DNA of 64,000 nucleotides, from contig OY992537.1 of assembly GCA_963921195.1 (NCBI GenBank), forward strand, positions 33,837,410 through 33,901,409, read 5' to 3'. Shown here one piece after another: positions 34,762 through 46,200 of the stretch. Made by a program: the position numbers and the translations under genes. A model generated the notes under the pieces. The model did not search any database, was not told where the DNA came from, and was given only the letters and a program-made list of their open reading frames with translations. The number at the start of each line of letters is the position of its first letter. The first letter of the stretch is position 1. This DNA comes from Pegoplata infirma (lineage: Eukaryota > Arthropoda > Insecta > Diptera > Anthomyiidae).

Positions 34762-35308
34762 CACTCAAAAAATCAACCTTGTAAAATTACAAGAAAAACT
34801 TGTAACTTTTTTTTGTTTGCTACCTCCCATTTGACAAAAATTCCTGGTAATCTTACAAGATTTTTACCAATAATTCTGTAATTTTTCAAAGTTTTTACCA
34901 ATAAAATTGTAAATTTACCAATTTTTTTTACACGATAAAATTTACAAAGAGGTTTCGTTATTTTACTAGATTTTTTGCTACCTCCTATTTTACGAGAATT
35001 CCTAGTAATTTTACAAGCTTTTTACCAATAATTTTGTAGTTTTACAAGCTTTTTACCACTAAAATTGTAAATTTACAGCTTTTTGGCGCAACTAAAATTA
35101 CAAGGAATTCTCGTGATTTTACTAGATTTTTTTTTGTAAAATTATATTGAAAATTTGTAAAATTACAAAAAAAATTGTAAAGTTACAAAAAAAATGTAAA
35201 TTTCGATCCAAATTTGTTTGTTAAAAAACAATAAAAACTGTCAAATATTTGTCAAATGGGATTACGAGACTTTTCCTAGTAATTTGACAAAGTTTTTTTT
35301 TTTTTGTG
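34762..35308. mobile_element. CACTCA-family element abutting the previous one
   Basis: It starts CACTCAAAAAATCAACCTTG and ends TTTTTTTTTTTTTTGTG, with TA at 34760-34761 and 35309-35310. It is filled with TTGTAAAATTACAAG and GCTACCTCCTATTTTACGAG units in the opposite orientation to the neighbour. Confidence 0.7.
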
Positions 35309-35310
35309 TA

Positions 35311-37507
35311 CTTTTTTTGTTTGAGTTATTATTAAATATCCTATTAACTTGTTGCTATTCCCTCTATTCATACAAAACATTTTTTTAACCACAAATCGAT
35401 AGCCTTCCTTACCAAAATTACCACAAATTTATTTGTAAATATCTATTCAAGTGGAAAATAGTAAAAGAAAATGTTGCGGATTTTAAGCCGATATAATAAT
35501 TTTTTAAACAACGAACAAAAAAAGCAACTTAAAAACAAAAACAACAATAAAATCTTGAGAAAAACAACGCAATATTTTAACAAATGACTGACTTCTTATA
35601 AAAAAAAATAAACAATGTAAGAATTAAAAAAACTGAAATAACTTTTTGGTTTTGTTTGAAGATTGTTATTTTTTCGCCTTTTTTTAACAACTTACAAGAG
35701 TCTGTTAAAGATTTTTGAAGGCAAATAATGAAAATCAAGTCAAAAAAAATTTACGCATTTCCCTCAAAAAAAATTAAACCCTCATCAATGAAATGAAATG
35801 TTTTGTTTCAGAAGAACAAAATGGAAAGATTTTTTTCTTTAAAGACGGGGGTTTCCTTAAGTATGATTTTCATTTAAAATTAAAAAAAAGTCTGCTGTTA
35901 TTAAAAGTGCGTGTGTTAAGAGGGTGTGTGAATGTTTTAAACATTAGCCGACTTTAAGGCAGTGGTCAAAAATTGTAAAATATTTTTTTTTTGTTTTCAA
36001 ACGAACTTTTGATGACCCACAAGTGGTGAGAATGAATTGTATAAAAATTAAGTAAACAAATTGGTAAATTTACGTTGATTCAAACAGACCTTAGGATGCC
36101 CTATAACAGCATTTGAAAAAAAAATTTGAATTTAAATATCAATTCCAATGTAAAAATTGATTTGATCAAATCTGATCTGATAACATATGCTTGCATCTGA
36201 TTGTATATAATTATATCTGATAAAATATAATTTTTCTCAAGTTTCTGACAGTGTTGACCAAATGAGAGATATAATGAGATCTCGATATTGGTCATTTCAG
36301 ATATAAATATATACAATCAGATACGATCATATATAAATAGATATAAACATATCAAACCAAATTTAAACGGGTTATATAATTTCATTTTAAATTTTTGTTA
36401 AGTTTTTGCATTTAAAAGAACCTACTTTAAATTAAAACATATTTTTTTATACGATTAGAGTATTATTATAGTTCGAGGCCCAAAAATTCTATTTATGATA
36501 TTCCCATGGTAGATTATTTATATAAGTTAGACATCTTTTAGTACATCAGTATAAATCACTTTCCCCCTTACTAAGAAATCTTCAGTAGATTTTGGAGCAT
36601 CGTTGGTGTTCAATCAAACATCAAACCAGACATAATATTTCATATATTTCACAAATGAAATGAAAAATTATTGTTTCTGTAAAGACAGTCGAGCTCAGGC
36701 TCTAATTATAATTATGTATTATAATTTTTTGATTTGTTATATATGGTTTTGAATTGAGAAAAGTGTGAAAGAAAATTTTTTTTTTAATTTTTCTAAAAAT
36801 TTAAGACATCCTGGTTTGTTTCTTACTAGTTTCATATTATCCAGTTATACTAATCTTCAGAAAAACTTTTAATGTCAAATTTATTTAGTTAATAGTCAAT
36901 AAAACTCTATATGTGAAAATTATTTACAGATCGCAGCCGACAAGGTTTGAACTCATCATCATCTGTAATACTTTGCTATTAACTGCTTGTAACGTACAAT
37001 CACTCTAAACCGATACGCCAAGTAGGCTGTTAAGCAAGTATAAACTAAATCTGATTTTTTCAATTCGAGTGTGGTTGTTGCTGTTGGTTTTTCTCACAGA
37101 AGACTTGTTATTGTAATGTGTAAACAAACTTTTATTTTTAGTTATCATTATTCTTCTTCCTCTCCTTCATCAATTCTGATCTAAAAATATTTTAATATAA
37201 TTGCCTGAAAAATATTTTAATATAATTGCCTTCGTCGAACTTTGTGACGTTGAAACCTTATGATGTTACAAATTGTTTGATAAACTTATAAATTCTTTTC
37301 AATTTTAAAATTTTGTAAGGTATACAAGCACAAATGGGTGGTTAAAGTTGTGGTGTGACTATAACAAAACGCATAAAAAATCGTTACATTTTAAGTTTGA
37401 AGTTTACAAATTTGCTTTATATGGTTTCTTTAAGACATTTTAATGTGTAGTGTAAAGTAGAAAATACATGACCAGACGTTTTTTAAATAAAATGTTAAAA
37501 TGAATTC
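35311..37507. other. gene-free stretch with a TATATCTGAT-motif patch and a tRNA-like segment
   Basis: No ORF with a recognisable domain is seen. 36130-36350 has repeated ATCTGAT(A) and GATATAAATATATA motifs. 36460-36910 is plain AT-rich DNA. The tRNA-like stretch is listed separately. Confidence 0.45.
36941..37037 (-). repeat. possible tRNA-derived segment
   Basis: On the minus strand an A-box-like TGGCGTATCGGTTTAGAGTG and a B-box-like GAGTTCAAACCTT lie about 55 bp apart, near matching terminal GCAGCCGAC/GTCGGCTGC-like bases. The arms pair poorly. It may be a decayed SINE head. Confidence 0.3.
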
Positions 37508-37925
37508 TACACTCACAAGGGACGTACCTAAACCCTTACTAACCGATTGGCATGGAACTTAAAATATCTATATAAAAGAAACAATTTTATGTTTGGGGTG
37601 TTTCGGCTTATCGGCCATATCGAGGATTTAAGAGTTCGAACAATTGTGTAGTTTTTGGTGGGAATTTATGTGAAGACATAGACCTACGATATCCATATGA
37701 ATACCTTATTAAATATTAGTCGACTAGTATTTTTACTCTAGACGATATTCCTGTTAGATTGGGAGTTATTTGAATTTTCCCGAAGGTCCACATTGTTTCA
37801 TAAAAGGACAAGGAAATTTTTAAACATTGATATGGCCGATAAGCCGAGACACCCCAACCTTAAAATCGTCTCTTTTATATATATTTAAAGTTTCAGACAA
37901 ATCGGTTCATAAGGGTTGAGATACT
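37508..37925. repeat. inverted repeat with GGCCGATAAGCCGA arms
   Basis: The arm 37510-37630 (ending GGCTTATCGGCCATATC) is complementary to 37830-37925. The flanking ACAAGGGACGTACCTAAACCC resembles the inverted pair at 45085-45190 and 45590-45700. Confidence 0.55.
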
Positions 37926-38269
37926 TCCATAGTCAGTATAAAAAACTTTGTCGAAAAATCTATAAAACAACTTTTAGTTTGGCAAACTTTTTTCAGATTT
38001 TTGTGCCGAAACGAATGTTAAAACTAAAAAATTTCTTTCATTTAGATTTAGAAAATAACAGAAATCTGCAGATTATATTGATATTTTACAGAAATATTTA
38101 GTTGTCCCATTTTCAAGAATATTTTGCAAGTTTTCTTTCAAAGATTTAATAAAAAAAATAATTTTATAAAAATTTTATTAGATTTATAAAATTTTATTAA
38201 TAAAAATTATGGAAAAAACTTAAAAATGAAAAGAAAAAATTTTCGCTAGAAATCAAAATTTTATATGAA

Positions 38270-38686
38270 AAATGCCTGCGAATTTTGTACTCTTGCTCAA
38301 AACATTAAATCATGATAATGTTTTGCGGAAGATTTGGGTGTACTTGCCAAAGCAAAGTTTTTTTTAGAAAAAATAATGTTATATTACTTTGCTATTCCAT
38401 GCAAAACGAATTGAAATATCAGTCGAGGACATCATTAAAAAACCAAAAGAGCTGTACATTTCGTAAGTGAGTGCAAATAAAAACGAAAAAAGGATTTTTA
38501 CATTTTGGAGAGTATAAAAGATTCGGCTCCAAAGAATAAACACTCTCACTTGTTTTATGTACATTTGATAAACAAATGGAAAATTTTTATGCGAAAAGCT
38601 TAGACTTGGTAAAAAGTAGTTTTGGTAAAAAAAATGATTTTTTTTTCACGAAAAACTAAATTACGTTAAAAAAAATTTAATGAACC
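38270..38686 (+). repeat. left part of the composite repeat interrupted by the 38687 nest
   Basis: 38270-38417 repeats 30822-30972. 38575-38680 repeats 33310-33430 and ends TTTAATGAACC, where the 38687-42363 element splits it. The continuation CAAAATTTTTGGTG resumes at 42369. Confidence 0.7.
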
Positions 38687-39127
38687 CCGGTGAAAAATGT
38701 TCGTATATGGAAACATATACGAGGATATATGGCTACATATATGAAGATATATGACCATATATGAACCATATATGGGCACATATGTACAGTAGGAATATAA
38801 CTTTTTGCAATTTTTGCAAATATAAAAAATACCACCCCATAGCCGTGTAGAGCATGTAAAAATATAAAAAAATATGGTGCCACTTTTCCTCTATCGTGAA
38901 AAAAGTTTCCGCACCGAAAGCGTTGAAGTTTTGTTTATATTCATTTATTTTTTTTTTATCAAAACAGTTTTTCTTGTCTTAAATAAGTTATTTTTTGTTA
39001 AAATTCTTATATAATCTTCAATACTGAACTATTTTTCATAAGTCTATTGTGATCAAATCGCGATATTTAAAAAATTATAATTTTTAAAAAAATATAAATA
39101 AAAATTTAAAGCACTTTAGAAATCTCT

Positions 39128-39217
39128 AAAGAAATATGATTAGGGGAATCAAAATGGGCCTTATGGCCTCCGAGTGAACTCGCCAAATGGCGAGCGCCCA
39201 TCCAACCTAACCTAACC
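39128..39217 (+). mobile_element. 90-bp retroposon tail ending in CCTAA repeats
   Basis: TTAGAAATCTCT flanks both sides (39116-39127 and 39218-39229). The insert contains GAACTCGCCAAATGGCGAG and ends CCAACCTAACCTAACC. Its body differs from the LINE at 11457 and from the other short tails. Confidence 0.78.
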
Positions 39218-39408
39218 TTAGAAATCTCTTTCGGTGCGGAAACTTTTTTCACCGAGCCAACCTAAAAAACAGTTTTTTATTATTAGAACAACATTCCCTA
39301 GATGGTACTGGAGTGGCATTTTGCACTCAAAAAGAAGTTATATCCCTATATCCCTAATGTATATATATGAACATATTTGTAGGCATACAGAATCATGTAT
39401 GAATCATA

Positions 39409-39805
39409 CACTCAAAAAATTATGTAGGTAAATTCCAGTGAATATTCACTTAAAACAAATGAAATTTTATTTAAAAACCATTCCACAGTTTTTTCTTTTA
39501 AAATAAAAACATATGACAGTCAATTTTAAATGTTAATTTAATGACTAACCAAAACATTAAAAAACTAGTGAATATTCAGTTATTTTGTATTGAAAAACAG
39601 TAAAACTATAGAAGAAATTTTTTACTGCCGAAATTAAATGTAACAGAAAATTCAGTTTTAAGACAGTAAATTATTTTTTTTAAACTACAGAAACAGTAAA
39701 AAACAAGAAATCCATAATAAAATTAATGATTTTTCTTTTAAAATAACTTTACTGATTACTTTTTAAAATAACCTACAAACAGTTAATGACATAATTTTCT
39801 TAGTG
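39409..39805. mobile_element. CACTCA-family element with AACAGTAAA motifs, TA duplication
   Basis: CACTCAAAAAATTATGTAGG at the left and ATAATTTTCTTAGTG at the right are flanked by TA. The complementary arm of the surrounding fold-back (near 42205-42240) lacks it and has a single TA at the matching position. The motifs CAGTAAA and AGTGAATATTCACT recur inside. Confidence 0.82.
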
Positions 39806-39914
39806 TATACGTCCATATACGTAAAGTGAACCCATATGTAAATATATGGCATACATGTACATTTATGAAGCATATATGATCATATATGCTCACAAATATG
39901 TTCATATATGTACA

Positions 39915-42148
39915 TTAGACCGACTCACCTTATATGGGCAAAAATAAAGTTAAAGTTGTACCCCCCTCAAAATTAACTTTGACATGTTTTATGAAGATTC
40001 CCAAAATATTTGGGCTCCGGCGATAATCTCCAGTGAGCTAAACCGCGTCAAAAAATGGTCCAAAAATGGTATTTTTCATGAATAAAAAATTCAGTAAATT
40101 TTTTTTTGTCCAATAAATGACCAAATATAATAGATATTTAGGAATTCTTTGATTCTGCATTAAAACATTTCAAAAATCTAACCACAGACTCGAGATAACA
40201 AGATGTTTATGTCAGTTTTTTGATGCTTTTCAATTCGATTTTAATGAAATCTTAAATAACTTTGGTATTTTTTGTCCGATTTTTACTTCTAATACATCGT
40301 TAGAATGGTGTTGACCACCGCTTGGGATTTTAATCAAAAATTAACCCTTAACTGCACTATCTTACTTTTTTATAAAATTTACTTCGACATCATTAAAAAC
40401 CAATATATAACCAAAAAGAGCATATCTTTGTGCAGGAAACACGTTTAATTAATATATTTGGCCACAATTAATTTAACCCATGCATGATCAAAATATTTTG
40501 GCAAACATTTTTAAAAAAGTTTTTGCGGAAATTATTAAAATCTAATTGTAATACTTTAAAAAAATAAAATAAAAAAGTTTTTTGTTTATCTAGACGTGCT
40601 TATTAATATCAAATAATTATTACGTGTAACACTTTCCCGGTCAAATTTGTTTTCGAAATTTGTATGTGCAAATAAATTTTAGAAATAAAATATAACCCAA
40701 TTTTTTTATAATCGCATATATTCGTGCAAAAAACGTCTCTAATAAATAGATCTTAATATTTTTTATTTAACCCATTCATGACCAATTAAAAATAAAAAAT
40801 ATGGAAAAAATTTAAGTCCAGTTGTAATACTTAAAATAAATAATATAATTGATATTTTTGACACATTTGCTTATTTAAAATATAAGATGCGTTTTTTTGC
40901 ACGAATATATGCGATTAAGACAAAATTTGTTTATATTTTATTTTAAAAATTAATTTGCACATACAAATTCCGAAAAAAAAAATTTGACCGGGAAGTGTGA
41001 CCCGTAATAATTATTTGATATTAATAAGCACGTCTAGATAAACAAAAACCTTATTTATTTTATTTTTTAAATTATTACAACTAGCTTTAAATAATTTCCG
41101 CAAAAACTTTTTCAAAAATGTTTGCCAAAATATCTTGATCATGCATGGGTTAAATTAATTGTGGCCAAATATATAAATTAAACGTGTTTCCTGCACAAAG
41201 ATACGCTTTTTGTGTTTATAAAATGCGTTTTTAATGATGTCTAAGTAAATGATAAAAAAAGAAATAGAGTGCAGTTAAGGGTTAATTTTTACACTAAAAT
41301 CCCAAGCGGTGATCAACACCTTTCTAACGATGTATTATAAGTAAAAATCGGACAAAAAATACCAAAGTTATTTAAGTTTTCAGTAAAATCGAATTGAAAA
41401 GCATCAAAAAACTGACATAAACATCTCGTTATCTCGAGCAAAAAGTATAGAATAATAAGAGTATTCGTCCCACTAGTAGTTTACTAACAAGTCGGATTAT
41501 TTCAAAAAGTCTTTAATTAGCGTACTATTAGCTCTCATCCTCTCATGGAATTGCTCGAATCCTCTCACTGAATATCTGACATTCCTTTTAGTTTGACAAT
41601 TTCATATTTATTTCTTCTTTGTCTTTTTTTTTCTTCGATGTGTTTTCTTTAATTCCTCTTTATTTTTTCTCTTCTTCGATGTGTTTTTTTGCCTTTTCGA
41701 TGTGTTTTTTTGTCTTTTCGATGTGTTTTTTCACTTTTCGATGTGTTTTATCACTTTTTTCCTAATTTTTTTCTGTCAAAACATGCTCGAGATAAGCCGA
41801 TTTAAGGATTAAAATTCCAGAGAGGAGTGCCTCTGAAATTTAGCGGAAGAATACTCTTATTTATTCTATACTTTTTGTCTCGAGTCTGTGGTTAGATTTT
41901 TTAAATGTTTTAATGCAGAATCAAAGAATTCCTAAATATCTATTATATTTGGTCATTCATTGGACAAAAAAAAAATTTACTGAATTTTATATTCATGAAA
42001 AATACAATTTTTGGACCCTTTTTTGAAGCGGTTTAGCTCACGGGAGATTATCGCTAGAGCCCAAATATTTTGGGAATCTTCATAAAACATGTCAAAGTTA
42101 ATTTTGAGGGGGGTACATCATGAATTTTTTTTTTTTGAGTCACTCTAA
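39915..42148. mobile_element. 2.2-kb fold-back, TTAGACC/CTCTAA ends, TGTACA flanks
   Basis: Arms of roughly 900 bp match closely over long runs, for example the block near 40000-40200 against 41885-42100. TGTACA flanks both sides (39909-39914 and 42149-42154), as for 4993-6627. There is no coding sequence. The right arm carries the 439-bp insert at 41439-41877. Confidence 0.78.
41439..41877. mobile_element. 439-bp TIR element with 7-bp TCTCGAG duplication
   Basis: The ends CAAAAAGTATAGAATA and TATTCTATACTTTTTG are exact complements. TCTCGAG occurs at 41432-41438 and 41878-41884. The left arm of the host fold-back (near 40190) has a single CTCGAGA and no insert. Inside are repeated TTTTCGATGTGTTTTTT units (41630-41755). 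Confidence 0.85.
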
Positions 42149-42368
42149 TGTACAATGTACATTGTACATGTATGCCATATATTTACATATGGGTTCACTT
42201 TACGTATATGGACGTATATGATTCATACATGATGCTGTATGCCTACAAACATGTTTATATATGTACATATGTGTCCATATATGGTTCATATATGGTCATA
42301 TATCTTCATATATGTTGCTATATATCCTCGTATATGTTTCCATATACGAACATTTTTCACCGGGAACC

Positions 42369-42754
42369 CAAAATTTTTGGTGAAAAAAAATTTTAATGAA
42401 AAAAAGTTTTTAATGATTTTTTTTGATACAAGAAAAATTTTTTGATGTAAAAAAAATTTATGAAAAAAAATATGAAAAAAAAACTGTTTGGTGAGAAAAA
42501 AATTGATAATAAAAAATTTGATAAAAAAATTTGATGAAAAAAAATTTAAGAAAAAAATATGATAAAAAAAAATTTATGAAAAAAAATGTTGATGAAAATA
42601 AAATTTGATAAAAAACAAATTATAAAAAAAAATTGATGAAAAAAAAAATTTTATGAAAAAAAATTTTATGAAAAAAAAAATTGATGAAAAAAAAAAATTG
42701 ATAACAAAAATTTGATAAAAAACAAAAAATTTGATAAAAAAAAAATTATGAAAA
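42369..42754 (+). repeat. GATGAAAAAA array, first half
   Basis: It continues the composite repeat from 38686 after the nest. It is interrupted by 42755-43327 and resumes at 43328. Confidence 0.65.
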
Positions 42755-43013
42755 CACAGGTGTAATTTCTTACACTGTAGTAGATTTTCTCAGAGTTGCA
42801 ACCCTTAGCAGTTATAGAATATAAAGTCCAACAATATATAGAACAGAATTAAAACTCAACTCATAAGGTACAATGCAATTTAGTAATATTTCTAAGAATT
42901 AGAAATACGAAATATAAATTCAAACCTAACGGACATTTTTCAAGACTTGAAAAGTCCTACTAAGGGTTGCAACTCTGAGAAAATCTACTACAGTGTAAGA
43001 AATTACAACTGTG
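42755..43013. mobile_element. 259-bp MITE with 54-bp inverted ends
   Basis: CACAGGTGTAATTTCTTACA... at the left is complementary over about 54 bp, with one mismatch, to the right end ...TGTAAGAAATTACAACTGTG. TTATGAAAA and TTGGAAAAA flank it and may be a decayed 9-bp duplication. Confidence 0.75.
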
Positions 43014-43327
43014 TTGGAAAAAGTTAAAAATAGATTCATTAAGTTCGTGCTAAACGTAACATATGGGTAATGAAATGTGATATAATTCCCGTTCGCTTTT
43101 TCACCTTAATGTACATTTAAATAGCTGATCTTAATCTTACACACCTACAGTGACAATCGAAGAGTGCTGACGAAGGAAGGGTGGCTTCTTCCGAAAGCTG
43201 TCGACATCTCCACTTAGCCTGTGTTGTCAATTAATTTTTTCAGATTTTCTCATTGTACAACAAAAATAATTATTTCTCAGAAATAATTAATATGGACTCA
43301 AACCGAAATAAATAAAAACTTCAGTTA
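43014..43327 (+). mobile_element. possible Penelope-like 3' fragment with hammerhead-like core
   Basis: CTGACGA (43167-43173) and GAAA (43193-43196) are separated by a GGAAG/CTTCC stem, followed by a TGTCGACA palindrome and TCTCCACT that can pair with AGTG before CTGACGA. This is the arrangement of hammerhead ribozymes known from Penelope-like elements, with one extra unpaired A. No coding sequence is left, so the family call is tentative. Confidence 0.4.
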
Positions 43328-43880
43328 AAAAAAAAATTATGAAAAAAAAATTGATGAAAAAAAAATTGATAAAAAAAATTAATAAAAAAAAATTTTTTGA
43401 TGAAAAAAAAAAATTTGGTGCAAATAAAATTTGATGAAAAAAAAATTAATGAAAAAAAAAAAAAAAAATTATAAAAAAAAATTATGAAAAAGTATGATGA
43501 AAAAAAAAAATTTATGAAAAAAAAAAAATTTGTTGAAAAAATTCTGAAAAAAAATTGATGGAAAGAAAAAAATTTGATGAAAAAAAATTGATGAAAAAAA
43601 AATTGTTGAAAAAAAAATTTGATACAAAAAAAATATTTTTTTTTTGTTGAAAAATAATTGTTACTTTTTATTCACCAGCTGGTGAAAAACGGTTTTTATT
43701 CACCACGAGGTGAATTATTATCCATGTTTCAAACCCAAGTTATTAAATTTTTTTTTAAGAAAATGAATATAGTAATTCTTGATTTCTTTTTAGTTAATTG
43801 TTAGCTTATAAAGTCAAACTGAGGTGGCGTCCTGCAACTTTTTTAAAATTAAACACCATCCTAAAAACATAATCATGTTA
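43328..43880 (+). repeat. GATGAAAAAA array, second half, palindromes and conserved flank
   Basis: The array (43328-43655) is followed by TTCACCAGCTGGTGAA, TTCACCACGAGGTGAA and the CAAACTGAGGTGGCGT block, exactly as at 34030-34255. Confidence 0.68.
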
Positions 43881-45059
43881 AAAAGTGTTCAACTATTATT
43901 ATGTTTAAGGGAATGACTTTTTATATATCTCATTCCTTTAAATTAATCACTTTTTCATTACACTTTACAGCAACCAACCCCATAGAGTGATATTTATTGT
44001 TTAAATGAATTGCGACACACCTGATTTGTTACATTTACTGCAATACCCTCAACTCACCTCTCAACAAAAACATATGATTTAGCACTTGATAAATTGTTAT
44101 AATTATTCATTAATACCATCATACTAACTTAAATACAAATACCATACTAGATAATTATTTCATTAAATTAAATTAAATTAAAAATAGAAAACAAATAGAA
44201 ATTTATATGTTTGCATGTGTAGTACGTGTAGCAGTAGTGGTATTTGACAAATAGTTTGTCTAGACTTTCGACAAAAAGTCTACCACTACTCACTCATTAA
44301 TTTTTCACACACACACACGCACACACAAACATACATTTATGAGAAACATTCAAAAGCCGGAAGTCTAATGGTAGTCATTGTGTCGTCTAATTTTTTCGGT
44401 TCAAAAAACCGTAACAATGGCAAAACATTAAAGTGTTGTTAGACATGTGTTTTTTTTTTTATTGTAGTTTTTATTTGTAGTGTTGCTGTTGTTGGTGTTT
44501 TTATTTCATTTGCTAAATATGTTTGCATGTCAGAAAACCATTATTGTTAGAACGTTAACCAAAAGGTGTAATCCAAACACATTATTGTTTCCTAAACAAC
44601 ACTCTCTGTTTTTTTTATATTGGGTGTTTAATATAAATTGTATATAGTAGACTGGCAGTTTTTTGTTGATCGTCCTGGCGAATTTCAATTCTCATAAGTC
44701 TGAAAATTATGCGGTACAAATTTGGGGGCAATCGGTATAAATTAATAAGTGGTGTTTCGTATTTTTTAAGAACTAAGAAAAAAATAAAATATGTCCTGCG
44801 ATACCCATATTTGCTCTGATTCACTAAATACGAATATGAAACAAATTTAATATCTCTCGAATGGTTTTCGAGATATCGCAATTTGAAATTTGAAAAAATG
44901 CCGCGTTTTTCCTACGTTCAAGAATTTGCTTAAAAAACTCTCAAATTTTTTTTTTTCCTTGGCCTATTTATAGAGCTTGAGACAATTTCTGTAATTGGTG
45001 AAGCGGTTTTCAAGATTTCCAAAAATTTCCTACGTTAAAAAAAATTAAAAAAAATATCC
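43881..45059. other. gene-free stretch, fly-like non-coding DNA with a CA microsatellite
   Basis: There is a (CA)n run at about 44309-44333 and TGTTGCTGTTGTTGG near 44482. From about 44640 the sequence resembles the old GTTTTCGAGATATCGC repeat also seen near 16735 and 17590. No gene is seen. Confidence 0.5.
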
Positions 45060-46200
45060 CAACTTTTTTATGCCCTCCACTTACAAGGAAGGTACCTCAC
45101 AGGGCACCCACCGATTGTCCTGAAACTTGCATACAGGAAAGAGGGGAGCAAAATAAGAGCTACTTGTTTTTTTTAAAGCTGCCCAATCTCACATTTAGCG
45201 GGTCAAAGCCTTTGACTCAAAGGGAGGGGGAAAACCCGATTTTTTTCGTTTTTTGAGGATTTTTCCTGTTTCTTCAAAAAAAAAAACTATATGAACATTT
45301 TATACAGGTCGAAAGGTTATTTGAAGGCCTATCCAATGGTGAATCGGTCGTCTCAAAATTCGGCTTCGTTAAGTTCGTTATTGTCAAAAATGTGTAATCG
45401 TTGGGGTAGTTTATATGGAGATGTATATACGTACGACCGCAAAAACCATATATAATAATCTCCATCAAAATTAAACTGACCCGTATTTTTTCGTTTGGCG
45501 AAATTCCTGCTAGTTCGGCTTTATACGGATTTTGCCGAATGACCTTATTTTTTTCATAAGGTGGCAACCCTTTTTTTAAATTTGTAGTTGGGCAGCTTAA
45601 AAAACAGGTTACTTTGATTTTTTCACCCTCATTCCCATATTAAATTTTCAGGACAATCGGTGGGTGCCCTGTAAAAGACCTTCCTTGTTAGTGATAGAGG
45701 GTATATATAAGTTTGTCATTCCGTTTGTAACTTATCGAAATATCGGTCTGGGACCCCATAATGTATATATATTATTTATCAGTGATCGATTCTAAGACAT
45801 TCTAACTATGTCCGTATGTCTGTCCGTCTGGGGAAATGGTGATCAGGGCCAAAGTATCAAACATATATAACTGAGACTTAGCAAGTTTACTTGTTGTTGT
45901 CCTAAGTAGTTTGGTATTGCATTTGAGCGAAATCGTTTCAGCGGTTAAAAGTTATGAAGTAAAATGTAAGAACACCTCGAAAATTTTGGTATATTCTACA
46001 TAACCTAAAAATACAAAATGCTTTAAATTGGCTGTTGGTTGGCATATGTAAACAGAATTGGACACAGAATGGAATTTTTACAATTACAAACCATTTTTTT
46101 ACAAAAAAAAATCCGTGGAATTTTTTTTCACCAAAAAAAATTTTTTGCGCGTAATTTTTTTTTTTTTTGCAAATAATCTTTTATTACATTGTGGAGGGTA
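45060..46200. mobile_element. DINE-1-like element with an internal inverted pair
   Basis: It begins with a TGCCCTCCACTTACAAGG stretch whose complement lies at 45640-45700 (GGGTGCCCTGT...CCTTCCTTG). Then come GAGGGTATATATAAG, GTCCGTATGTCTGTCCGTCTG (about 45810) and a terminal GGAGGGTATCAAT at 46192-46205. No real ORF is present. Confidence 0.5.

Larger units (their letters stand above)
38687..42363. mobile_element. fold-back, CCGGTGAAAAATG ends, 5-bp GAACC duplication, three nested inserts
   Basis: The ends CCGGTGAAAAATGTTCG and CGAACATTTTTCACCGG extend into long complementary arms built of CATATATG-type motifs. GAACC flanks both sides (38682-38686 and 42364-42368). The uninterrupted repeat at 33419-33445 shows the empty site with a single GAACC. 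Inside lie a small fold-back (about 38795-39350), the CACTCA element 39409-39805 and the 2.2-kb fold-back 39915-42148. Confidence 0.8.

Noticed and set aside
42148..42445. two overlapping ORFs (82 and 68 residues) rich in Tyr and Met
   Set aside because: Both are translations of the CATATATG-rich arm of the 38687-42363 fold-back and are not conserved in the other arm.
45274..45567. 97-residue minus-strand ORF
   Set aside because: It lies in the loop of an inverted pair in a DINE-1-like region. No domain or homologue is recognised.
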